From positions 1,116,001 to 1,180,000 of the forward strand of contig JADJJY010000001.1 of assembly GCA_016706275.1 (NCBI GenBank): DNA of 64,000 nt, written 5' to 3'. Under the pieces are notes generated by a model, which did no database searches, was not told the DNA's origin, and worked only from the letters and a program-made list of their open reading frames with translations. Shown here piece by piece: positions 27,175-35,265 of this stretch (position 1 is its first letter; every line of letters begins with the position of its first letter). Position numbers and translations under genes: made by a program. This stretch comes from Chloracidobacterium sp. (lineage in GTDB: Bacteria; Acidobacteriota; Blastocatellia; Pyrinomonadales; Pyrinomonadaceae).

Positions 27175-28534
27175 GTAACTCCTCCAGATCCTGAGAGCTT
27201 TCGCTCTCTGCGTAAATCCTCACCATCGGCTCCGTGCCCGACGGCCTCATCAGCATCCAGGCGTCGTTTCCGAAAAGGAATTTGACGCCGTCCATGCGGT
27301 TGATACTTTCAATTCGCCGGCCGCCGATCTCCGTCGGCTCCTGTGCCAGCTTTTCTTTCAACTTTGCCGCGACATCCGGTGTCAATTTGACGCCGATGCG
27401 GCCCGATTCGAGCTTGCCGTCCCTCGCGAACAGTGCCTCAAGTTGCTCTGTCAAACTAATCCCGCGAGCGGCGACCGCTTCGGCTGCCAAAAGACAGGCT
27501 AAGATGCCGTCTTTCTCGGGGTAGTGCCCGCGTATCGAGAGTCCGGCGGACTCTTCGCCGCCAAGGATGATCTCGTCGTTATTTATCAATTCGCCGATGA
27601 ACTTGAACCCGACCGGCGTTTCAAATAGCTTTATCCCGCGTGCGGTCGCGACCCTATCCACCTGGTGCGACGTCGCCACGCTGCGTGCGACCCCATTGGT
27701 CCAGCCGCGTGATTCGTACAAATAATCTGTCAATACCGCGATCAACCTGTTCGGCGTAATGAACTCGCCACCCGCGTCAATGATCCCGAACCTGTCGCCG
27801 TCTCCGTCCGTCGCGAGGCCCATTGTCAGGCCCTTTTCGACTACCAGCTTTTTCAGATCCGGGATATGTTCTTCGCCCGGCTCCGGCGGCTGCCCGCCAA
27901 ACGTAACGTCACGCCAATCATGCAGCGTCTCGACCTCAAGTCCGTGATCAAGCAGGATCTTGTTCAAATATCCGCGGCCCGTTCCCCACAGAGGGTCATA
28001 AGCGTATCGGCCTTTTGCCGCGGCGATCACGTCGAAACGTATTTTAGTTTTCAAATCGTCCAGATAAGCCGGACGCGGATCAAAATCTTTTATCTCGCCG
28101 CCGGGTGCATCGTGGCCCGACATTTTATTAGCGATGCGATGCTCGATCTGCTTTGTGATCTCGGGCAGTGCCGGGGCTCCGTCAGCCGTCGAAAACTTAA
28201 TGCCTTGATACTCCGGCGGGTTATGCGACGCCGTAAAGTTAATGCCGCCTGCCGCCTGTTTATCGCGAATCGCGTGGCTGATCACCGGTGTCGGCGTTGG
28301 TTCCGTGCATCTGAGCACCGTAAAACCTTTCCGCGACGCGATCTCGGTAGCGACATTCGTAAACGTCTCGCCCATGAACCGCGAGTCATGACCGACTATC
28401 AACGTCTGCCCGGCAACCGCACTCTTGTCTTTCAAATATCCACAGATCGACTCCGCTACAAGCCGGACGTTCTCGAACGTAAAGTCCTCGGCGATGATCG
28501 CCCGCCAGCCTGATGTTCCAAAGCGGATAGTCAT
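27143..28534 (-). CDS. Phosphoglucomutase/phosphomannomutase family protein
   Basis: 463 residues, all four domains of the alpha-D-phosphohexomutase family. Opening RFGTSGWRAIIAEDFT, phosphoserine loop TASHNPPEYQGIK (Ser near residue 103), Mg-binding DGDGDRFG (D244, D246, D248 region), sugar-binding GGEESAG and C-terminal phosphate-binding RPSGTEPMVRIY. It interconverts hexose-1- and hexose-6-phosphates for glycogen and nucleotide-sugar supply. Which sugar is preferred cannot be seen. It leads a two-gene unit with the FtsB-like gene. Confidence 0.92.
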   Translation of the reverse strand: MTIRFGTSGWRAIIAEDFTFENVRLVAESICGYLKDKSAVAGQTLIVGHDSRFMGETFTNVATEIASRKGFTVLRCTEPTPTPVISHAIRDKQAAGGINFTASHNPPEYQGIKFSTADGAPALPEITKQIEHRIANKMSGHDAPGGEIKDFDPRPAYLDDLKTKIRFDVIAAAKGRYAYDPLWGTGRGYLNKILLDHGLEVETLHDWRDVTFGGQPPEPGEEHIPDLKKLVVEKGLTMGLATDGDGDRFGIIDAGGEFITPNRLIAVLTDYLYESRGWTNGVARSVATSHQVDRVATARGIKLFETPVGFKFIGELINNDEIILGGEESAGLSIRGHYPEKDGILACLLAAEAVAARGISLTEQLEALFARDGKLESGRIGVKLTPDVAAKLKEKLAQEPTEIGGRRIESINRMDGVKFLFGNDAWMLMRPSGTEPMVRIYAESESSQDLEELLEQGRRYLLG

Positions 28535-29092
28535 TTAATAGCAATGTTGTCGATTACCTCTCGGGAAAATCGTCTGAACTATGTTTTCAACCCAATTTAC
28601 CTTGAAGTGGTTGGAAGCATAGCACATCTGTTTAAGCATTGTAAAGCGAAAATATAATATTTTTTTAGGCTAGGTAAAGACATTATTCACAACAATTAAA
28701 GATTATTAATTAATGTGCTAACTGATTATAGCGCTTATGCGATTTGAAATTTGAGCTGAGTTGTTAAGCGCGCACTTCTAAGCGCTCCATTTAGATGAAA
28801 GTTTTGCATGATTTGACAAGGGGGCAAAATCGCCCATGATGTATCAATAAGGAACACCGGATATACTGATTTTGAGTGTGTGTCGAAAAGGCGCGCACTT
28901 GTTATTTGTAAATCGGACTTTTTGGGTCGTATAAGGTGCTGTAAACACAGGGTTTATCACATCGTGTTAATCCTGCCATCATTGGCACGGCTATTGCCTA
29001 TATTAAGGCGTAATATTGCCGCCGGAGTTATCGCGTTAATTCGAGTCCGACGGTCTTTGCAAAAAGCATTCATTGGAGAAACCGAAAACAAC
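28535..29092. other. 558-bp AT-rich divergent intergenic region
   Basis: It separates the mutase and radical SAM genes and must hold two promoters. It is AT-rich near 28640-28740. The frame running into the radical SAM gene from 28880 lacks a credible start and conservation, so I leave it untranslated. A possible Shine-Dalgarno (ggagaa) lies about 12 bp before the ATG at 29093. Otherwise nothing recognisable. Confidence 0.5.
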
Positions 29093-31132
29093 ATGAGACC
29101 TATTAAGCATTTTGAAAAAGGACTGACGTACGTCGCCAAGGGCGCGTTCAACGTCGTCCGCAGCGTCAATCAGTTTAAGCCTAACGCATCATTCATCCCG
29201 AAATGGGCTGACAAGCCCATCCTCAAATCGTGGCAAAAGACCAAGCCGACGCTTGGCTTTCCGCGTACGACCGATTCACTCTGCCCGCAGTGTGTGATCG
29301 AAGCCCGCGAGCAGATCCTTTCGGGTGAACGTGATGTATCGACACTCGTCAATGACAACGTCGGCGAGATCAAGGCGCAGATCATCGAACGTGACGGCCA
29401 GGTGTGGATGATCAAAGATTGTCCGCAGCACGGCAAGATCGAAGACATGATGGCGATCGACTCTAAGTTTCTCCAGCACATCGAATCGCTTTTCCCGGGC
29501 CGCGATATGGAATCGCACAACGACGAAAAGCTGCACAACCACGGCACGTCGACGATCAAGTACGGCCGCGGGGCGGTTTTGACGGTCGATCTGACAAACC
29601 GCTGCAACATGATGTGCGATCCGTGTTTCATGGACGCGAACCAGGTCGGCTTTGTCCACGAGCTCTCGATGGAAGACGTTACCGAGATCCTCGACAACGC
29701 TATCCAGATCAAACCGCGTCGTCAGATGTCGGTGCAGTATTCGGGTGGTGAGCCGACGCTCAGCCCTTATTTCCTGGACGCTGTCCGCTATGCACGTAAA
29801 GTTGGTTACAACTCAGTGCAGGCCGCGACCAACGGTATCGAGTTTGCCAAATCAAAAGAATTTTGCCGCGAAGCCGCCGAAGCCGGCCTCCGGTTCGTCT
29901 ATCTACAGTTCGACGGTATCGGCAACGATGCTAACTCGCACCGCCAGATCGGCAACCTGTTTGACGTCAAGCTCCGTGCGATCAACAACCTGCACGAAGC
30001 CGGCGTTGACATCATCCTTGTGACAACGCTGGTCAACGGCGTCAACAACGATCAGGTCGGCACGATCATCCGTTTTGCTTTGGAGAATCCTAAAAAGATC
30101 TCGTTCATCGCGTTTCAGCCGGTGTCGTTCACGGGCCGCGACGAGCACATTACCGAAGCCCGCCGTCTGCAGCAGCGTTACACGCTGGCTCACCTCGCAC
30201 ACGACGTGCACGATCAGGTCGGCATCACCGAACCGACGCGTGACTGGTTCCCGCTCTCGCTCATGGGTGCATTCGCGGATTTCGCGGACGTCGTCCACGG
30301 GCCTGAGAATGATTGGGGACAAGTTTCGTGCGGCTGCCACCCAAATTGCGGTGTCGGCACGGCCGTGATGGTCAATAAGGAAACAAAGGAAATGGCACCT
30401 GTGCCGCAGTTCCTTTCGATCCCGGGCCTTGTCAAAGACATGCAGCACATCACCGATACAAACCGCGGCAAGTGGTTTTCGAATATCATGATGGGCCTCG
30501 CACTCTTGAAAAACTACAACCCGTACGGTGCACCTCCGTCATTGACGCTGGGCGGCATCCTCGCAAAGTTTGACAAGTCGTTTGGCCTCTCAGGCAAAGA
30601 CTACGGCAAGGTTAGCGGCGATCGCACGATGGAAGACATCGAAAAGCGTCGTCAGGACCCTTGGAACTTCCTCTTTATTGCAGGTATGTGGTTCCAGGAT
30701 CTGTTCAACTACGATTTCCGCCGCACCGAGATGTGCATCATCCCTTACGGCACCCAAGAGGGCGAAATTTCGTTCTGTGCGTACAACACCGGCATCGGCT
30801 GGCGCAACATCATCGAGCACATGCACCAAAATGCGACTGTCGCCCAGTGGTACAAAGACCAGGGCCGTCACGAAGTGTTTGCCCGCGGCAAGAATGTCGA
30901 TATGGACGACGCTTCGCACAGCCTGATCCTCAATGAGACCGACCTCGCCCGTCCTAACAAACCGGAAATGGAAGGCCCCAAGACCGCCGCAGAGGAAATG
31001 CAGATGATGCGTAAACTCTACAACCAAATGGTCATGGAAAAAAACCAGATCACCTCCGAGCCAATGGTCCAGATCGGCGGCTTGAAGCGTGAGAAGAAAG
31101 AAGAGCCAAAAGAAATGGCTATTGCAGAGTAA
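29093..31132 (+). CDS. Tes/MJ0619-like radical SAM protein (candidate membrane-lipid radical enzyme)
   Basis: About 679 residues from ATG 29093. An N-terminal metal-site-like segment SLCPQCVIEA (Cys 64, 67) is followed by MIKDCPQHGKIEDM (CPxHG). The radical SAM core has CNMMCDPC (Cys 171, 175, 178), GGEPTLSPYF and YLQFDGIGN, and downstream Cys-rich VSCGCHPNCGVGTAVM. These N-terminal CPxC and CPxHG motifs are those of archaeal tetraether synthase and MJ0619-like enzymes. Acidobacterial homologues have been proposed to make membrane-spanning or iso-diabolic lipids by radical C-C bond formation between acyl chains (established for the archaeal enzyme; inference here). The C-terminal 200 residues carry further Cys (RRTEMCIIPYG, ISFCAYNTG). 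It is followed by two terminators. Confidence 0.8.
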   Translation: MRPIKHFEKGLTYVAKGAFNVVRSVNQFKPNASFIPKWADKPILKSWQKTKPTLGFPRTTDSLCPQCVIEAREQILSGERDVSTLVNDNVGEIKAQIIERDGQVWMIKDCPQHGKIEDMMAIDSKFLQHIESLFPGRDMESHNDEKLHNHGTSTIKYGRGAVLTVDLTNRCNMMCDPCFMDANQVGFVHELSMEDVTEILDNAIQIKPRRQMSVQYSGGEPTLSPYFLDAVRYARKVGYNSVQAATNGIEFAKSKEFCREAAEAGLRFVYLQFDGIGNDANSHRQIGNLFDVKLRAINNLHEAGVDIILVTTLVNGVNNDQVGTIIRFALENPKKISFIAFQPVSFTGRDEHITEARRLQQRYTLAHLAHDVHDQVGITEPTRDWFPLSLMGAFADFADVVHGPENDWGQVSCGCHPNCGVGTAVMVNKETKEMAPVPQFLSIPGLVKDMQHITDTNRGKWFSNIMMGLALLKNYNPYGAPPSLTLGGILAKFDKSFGLSGKDYGKVSGDRTMEDIEKRRQDPWNFLFIAGMWFQDLFNYDFRRTEMCIIPYGTQEGEISFCAYNTGIGWRNIIEHMHQNATVAQWYKDQGRHEVFARGKNVDMDDASHSLILNETDLARPNKPEMEGPKTAAEEMQMMRKLYNQMVMEKNQITSEPMVQIGGLKREKKEEPKEMAIAE

Positions 31133-31163
31133 CTAGTTACAGGTAAACGGTAACAAGTTAAAA

Positions 31164-31192
31164 GGCCGGCGGATATTTCGCCGGTCTTTTTT
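31164..31192 (+). terminator. Rho-independent terminator after the radical SAM gene
   Basis: The stem ggccggcg/cgccggtc is followed by six T residues. Confidence 0.85.
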
Positions 31193-31232
31193 GTTTTCCT
31201 TGTCACTCGTCACTGTTCACTTGTCACTAATA

Positions 31233-31258
31233 TATGAAATGGCGATTGCTGAATAAGC
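31233..31258 (+). repeat. Vestigial second copy of the radical SAM gene's 3' end
   Basis: atgaaatggcgattgctgaa followed by taa repeats the real 3' end (gaaatggctattgcagag taa, 31113-31132) with a few changes, still encoding EMAIAE-stop. Like the real end, it is followed by a terminator. This suggests an ancestral tandem duplication that has been almost fully deleted. Confidence 0.6.
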
Positions 31259-31280
31259 GGCTTGTCAGTTAGAAATAAAA

Positions 31281-31312
31281 AAGCCTCGTCGTGAAACCGG
31301 CGAGGCTTTTTG
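31281..31312 (+). terminator. Rho-independent terminator (second)
   Basis: The stem aagcctcg/cgaggctt is followed by TTTT. It is flanked by an A-run on the left, so it may work in both directions. Confidence 0.8.
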
Positions 31313-31362
31313 TATAACATAGATGCTTTACTGGGGAACTGAAATCACGTATAAAAGCAGTC

Positions 31363-33945
31363 ATGGAAAGAACTCAATCAATTCAGCAACTGGTCCAAGA
31401 CGTTGAGACGGGCAAAGTTGTACTTCCAGAATTCCAGCGAGATTTTGTATGGGAAATTACAAAAACTTACGACCTTTTTGATTCAATTGTCAAGGATATT
31501 TTCATCGGGGCAATTATTTACGGGATTCCTTCTTTTGAAATCGCCGTTCGCGAAATCGATGACAGACCAAAGGCACAACGAGGGCGCCGAAGACAGCCGC
31601 TCAAAGTCGTAACTGTTTCCAAGGCCGAGATTGAAATGCGGCAAAGGCTTGAACGGAGTAACTTCAGATTGCTATTGGACGGCCAGCAACGGTCAACTGC
31701 TCTCTATCGCGCCGTGCTGGGAGTCGATCCGGTTTGGTTTGTTGCCCGCAGTGAAGGTGAGTTAGAAATTGACTTCGAGAAATCGGGAATTGAAGAACTC
31801 CTTCATGAATTTTCGGGCACGCAAGATGCCGATCGTTTATCCATCAAGCTTTCCGATGTCTGGAGAATGGACAGAGAAGATTTAGACGAAGATGAAACCA
31901 AGGCCATTTTCCGCCAGAGCTCCTATTATCAGAGCTTTAGCCAAGACAGCGGATTTGATGATAAAGCAGAATTCAAGAAATATCGCTATCTAAGGAAGAA
32001 AATTACTGAACTGTTTAAGCAGGAGAAGTTATTGTCCTACTACCTTCTCGACATGAGTCTCGAAAAATTCGTTGTATTTTTCGAGAGAAGTAATACCCGA
32101 GGCGTTCAACTCAACTTCATCGACATTCTGGCGGCAAAACTTTATACCGGCAACTTCAATCTCAAACAGAAAATTCAGGAGTTTGAAAAGGCAAATCCGA
32201 ATTATGTGCTCGTGCCAGAAACAATCGTAAGAACAATAGCTTATTTAAAAAGCTCCGCAAAGGAGGTTGACCGCAATTACATTCTTACGAAGCTTAAGGC
32301 AGAAGATTTCATTGAGCGATGGGATGAGCTTTGCGGTCTTTACAAGAAAAGCCTGGATTTTCTCTATGCGAATCATTTGATAATCTCTCAGGACTGGATG
32401 CCTTACGAAAACATGTTAATTCCCATTATTGTTTTCGTCCGGGAGATTGGTGGTGATTTTCACCAAATGACTCAGCCACAAAAGGACTTTTTGGTGTTTT
32501 GGTATCTGAACGCAGTTTTCTCACTACGCTATTCTGGTGCAACCAATGAGCGGGTAATCGAGGACGCGACGATTTTCGCTAATTTGGCGCTTGGTAAAAA
32601 AATAACCTCGTCGACATTCTTCAACAAGCTTACAAAGAACCAGATCGCCGAAAAAGATGACATTTATGCTTTCGAGAAGAAGGGAAACGCTGTTTATAAA
32701 GGTATCCTCAACCTCATCAATTTCCATTCCCGGGGATTAACCGACTGGAATAACGACAGTAAGCTATCCCTTAATTCTGAACTTGAGGATCATCATATTT
32801 TCCCTAAAGCCTATCTCGACAAAACGCTGGCGAATGAAGTTGAGAAGGACTTTATCGACTGCGTCGGAAATCGAACCTTGGTACCCAAGAAGCTCAACAT
32901 TAAAATCGGAGCCAACAAGCCGTCCGAATATCTAGCTCATATCAATGCCAAGAACCCAAACTTTGACAAAACGCTGCAGAATCATTTGATTCCCCGCGAA
33001 TTGATGTCCGGCGAGCTCGATTATGAATACAAATTTTTTCTCGACTGGCGAATAGAGGAAATTTTTCAGATCATTCAGCGGCATTTAGTTGCCCCAACAC
33101 AACGGATTCGCGAACTCTTCTATGAAGAAACAAAAATTGAAGAATCTTCAAACATCCCAATTTTCTGTACCTATCATCGTAAGCGTGCCGAGGCCACGTT
33201 CAACCCAGCCAGCAAAAAGGTTTTTTATTCAGGCCGACTATTTGACAGTCCTAGCGCGGCCGCGAGCGCTGCAAAGACTGACCTAGGAGCTTCGCCGGAT
33301 AACACGGAAAATGGATGGACTTTCTGGCGGTTCGTCGATGATAACGGTGAGGAACGCCGAATCCTGGAATTGCGGGAAGGACTAACTAAACTGGTCGATG
33401 GAAGATTTGACCCCTCGGAGTCAACAAGTGAATCCGCTTCCGACGACGTTCGAATCGAGGAGCCGAGTGACATTGAAACCGAGAATTCGACTGGCGATGG
33501 AGTGCCGAAGCCATCGGTTGACCAAAAGAGAAACTCGATTTTAGCCGCGTTTGGAAAGAAGATCGGTAAGGAATTTCAGAAGAAGTCTAGAGCCACTTAC
33601 GCGACGTCAGACGAGACGTTAAAAATAGCCTGCACGATCTCTGCGCGTTACGAGGAGGCAAGTTACCCTTATTGGTTTAGGTACGATAAGCGTTGGCGCG
33701 AATTTGTGTCTTCTGCACCGGACGGCTTCTTGATTCTCGGATGTATGGATTTGGATATAGCATTCGCGATTCCAGCGTCAGCAATTGAAGAATTTCTTCC
33801 TAAAATGAATACTACGGACAATTACCGCGATCGCGAATCGTACTGGCATGTTTTTGTGCGGATTTTAGAGGGTGAGCGTTACTCCATCTATTTGTCCAAA
33901 ACCCAAGAGGATTTTGACATCACACCATATCAGTTCCGTGTTTGA
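31363..33945 (+). CDS. GmrSD-type DUF262-HNH (DUF1524) nuclease with C-terminal RAMA-like domain
   Basis: 860 residues. The N-terminal DUF262 ParB-like domain has IQQLVQDVETGKVVLPEFQRDFVW and the LLLDGQQRSTALY motif (DGQQR near 106), a nucleotide-binding and hydrolysis signature. RSNTRGVQLNFIDI follows. A DUF1524/HNH domain near 470-510 has DHHIFPKAYLD and GNRTLVPKKLNIKIG. Near 603-672 a segment with GRLFDSPSAAAS and NGWTFWRFVDD matches RAMA-type modules of restriction systems. A unique region of about 110 residues ends the protein. GmrSD enzymes cut DNA with modified bases, here perhaps phage DNA (inference). It is one gene, AT-rich, in the accessory block. Confidence 0.75.
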   Translation: MERTQSIQQLVQDVETGKVVLPEFQRDFVWEITKTYDLFDSIVKDIFIGAIIYGIPSFEIAVREIDDRPKAQRGRRRQPLKVVTVSKAEIEMRQRLERSNFRLLLDGQQRSTALYRAVLGVDPVWFVARSEGELEIDFEKSGIEELLHEFSGTQDADRLSIKLSDVWRMDREDLDEDETKAIFRQSSYYQSFSQDSGFDDKAEFKKYRYLRKKITELFKQEKLLSYYLLDMSLEKFVVFFERSNTRGVQLNFIDILAAKLYTGNFNLKQKIQEFEKANPNYVLVPETIVRTIAYLKSSAKEVDRNYILTKLKAEDFIERWDELCGLYKKSLDFLYANHLIISQDWMPYENMLIPIIVFVREIGGDFHQMTQPQKDFLVFWYLNAVFSLRYSGATNERVIEDATIFANLALGKKITSSTFFNKLTKNQIAEKDDIYAFEKKGNAVYKGILNLINFHSRGLTDWNNDSKLSLNSELEDHHIFPKAYLDKTLANEVEKDFIDCVGNRTLVPKKLNIKIGANKPSEYLAHINAKNPNFDKTLQNHLIPRELMSGELDYEYKFFLDWRIEEIFQIIQRHLVAPTQRIRELFYEETKIEESSNIPIFCTYHRKRAEATFNPASKKVFYSGRLFDSPSAAASAAKTDLGASPDNTENGWTFWRFVDDNGEERRILELREGLTKLVDGRFDPSESTSESASDDVRIEEPSDIETENSTGDGVPKPSVDQKRNSILAAFGKKIGKEFQKKSRATYATSDETLKIACTISARYEEASYPYWFRYDKRWREFVSSAPDGFLILGCMDLDIAFAIPASAIEEFLPKMNTTDNYRDRESYWHVFVRILEGERYSIYLSKTQEDFDITPYQFRV

Positions 33946-33952
33946 GGGCAGC

Positions 33953-34495
33953 TCATTCACCTTTGTGGGCCTGACTTTCTTCGATCATCTCGATCCAGAG
34001 GTTTAGGGTTTGGTCTTCGCGGCGTTCATTTTTTACCTGATATCGAACCTCTTGTTCGTATCGGTGTTTTAGCAACGTTACGTTGAGATCGAGTGCTTGG
34101 GCGAGATATTCGACATCATCGCGGTCGCGGCTACTGTTTCTTTCTAATTTCGAGAGAATGATGTCGTATGGATCCATTGAAAAAAGGCGGATCTTTTCAA
34201 AACAGTCGGGATATATCGGTGTTAGGCGGTCGGCGTAATCGTCGGGGATGATTGCAACTCCGACGGGATCGAGATAGACCTTGTGCTTTTGGTATAAAGG
34301 TGAGCCAAGGCCCGCAAATTTCATGAGAGCGTCATTTCTCTGAACAAGTGTCAGAAAGTCGACATCAGAAGTAGATCGTTCTGAGCCGTAAAGTTGCGTT
34401 ACGACAAAGCCGCCCAGACAATGAAATGTGTGCTCAACATCTAGGAACTCGTCGATCTCTAGTAGAAATGATAGCCATGGTTCAGGTGGTAACAT
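33953..34495 (-). CDS. Nucleotidyltransferase-fold protein (AbiEii/DUF6036-like), putative TA partner
   Basis: 180 residues. GGFVVTQLYGSERSTSDVDFL at about 29-49 is the GS...DxD nucleotidyltransferase signature. FEKIRLFSMDPYDIILSKLERNSSRDRDDVEYL resembles the AbiEii/DUF6036 second half. Its ATG lies inside the last codons of the XRE gene (14-bp overlap), an arrangement typical of type IV and NTase toxin-antitoxin or abortive-infection pairs. As the nucleotidyltransferase it would be the toxin and the upstream HTH protein the antitoxin (family inference). An uncharacterised sugar or RNA NTase is the alternative. Confidence 0.7.
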   Translation of the reverse strand: MLPPEPWLSFLLEIDEFLDVEHTFHCLGGFVVTQLYGSERSTSDVDFLTLVQRNDALMKFAGLGSPLYQKHKVYLDPVGVAIIPDDYADRLTPIYPDCFEKIRLFSMDPYDIILSKLERNSSRDRDDVEYLAQALDLNVTLLKHRYEQEVRYQVKNERREDQTLNLWIEMIEESQAHKGE

Positions 34496-35183
34496 AGTAT
34501 TGCCAGTTTAGATGCTGCGGTGAAAGGTCGGTCAAGAGATTCCAGTGTTTTGCAGCCTCAGGACGTTGGGCTTTAAGCCATTTTCTTTCTGCCTGCGTCA
34601 TAGTTTCCTTACACAACGTTTCTTCCTTTTCGAGTCTCGAACGCTCCAGCTTAGACTCGACGGTTTCCAGCTTTTGTGCGGTGGTTCCTTTACCGTACCT
34701 TTCCGCCATTCGTCTAGCAACATTGGTTACAAATCCAAGGCGATTCTGCAAATCGTGAGCTTTGGCGGTCATAACAACGGAGTTCCATTCGAGGTCGGGA
34801 AACTCGAAAAGCAGCCAGGGAAGAGCTTCGACTAGACGTGCGTCTCGCTTGTCTGCATTGAGTGCCGAAAGAAGAACGTCCGCAGGATTCTTCAGTTGTG
34901 AAGGCTTCCAATGAGAAAATCCTTTGTATCCTAGTGCAGCAAGGTCAGCTGTCAGTTGATCATCCGAAACCTTGGCAACCTTATATTCTTTGGCCTTGGC
35001 TGATAATTCTGTAGGCTGAAGGTCCATCTTCTTAACCAGCTTCCTTTTCAGCCTATCAGTGAGGCGTCGCTTGTCACATTCGAGTAGAGAAAGATAGGTT
35101 TGAGACACGCCCAAACGTGTAGATACCTGTTCTTGTGTGAGACGGCCTTTTAAGCGATATTCCCTTAATTCTCTACCAGTCAT
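34482..35183 (-). CDS. XRE-family HTH protein, likely antitoxin and autorepressor
   Basis: 233 residues. The N-terminal helix-turn-helix LTQEQVSTRLGVSQTYLSLLE (residues 15-35) is of the Cro/C1 type. Then a Lys-rich helix, a central unassigned domain (ALPWLLFEFPDLEWNSVVMTAKAHDLQNRLGF) and a coiled-coil tail. It overlaps the downstream nucleotidyltransferase gene by 14 bp. The promoter region at 35197-35248 has a 16-bp perfect palindrome just past the -10, the expected site for autoregulation. In known NTase systems the HTH partner neutralises the toxin. Confidence 0.75.
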   Translation of the reverse strand: MTGRELREYRLKGRLTQEQVSTRLGVSQTYLSLLECDKRRLTDRLKRKLVKKMDLQPTELSAKAKEYKVAKVSDDQLTADLAALGYKGFSHWKPSQLKNPADVLLSALNADKRDARLVEALPWLLFEFPDLEWNSVVMTAKAHDLQNRLGFVTNVARRMAERYGKGTTAQKLETVESKLERSRLEKEETLCKETMTQAERKWLKAQRPEAAKHWNLLTDLSPQHLNWQYYVTT

Positions 35184-35196
35184 AATGTTCCCCCCA

Positions 35197-35248
35197 GTTG
35201 TAATATTACAACCTTGTAATATCTTACCTCTGTTTAGCTAATTGTCAA
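35197..35248 (-). promoter_or_regulatory. Promoter with 16-bp operator palindrome of the XRE-NTase pair
   Basis: On the minus strand TTGACA (35248-35243) and TAAGAT (35226-35221) are spaced by 16 bp. Downstream of the -10 lies gttgtaatattacaac (35197-35212), a perfect 16-bp palindrome. A half site cttgtaatatc (35213-35223) abuts it. The arrangement suits repression by the XRE protein. Confidence 0.75.
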
Positions 35249-35265
35249 GATATTTTTCATGCAAT

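Noticed and set aside
28880..29092. 71-codon N-terminal extension of the radical SAM protein
   Set aside because: No Shine-Dalgarno, composition unlike the gene, and conserved motifs begin well after the Met at 29093.
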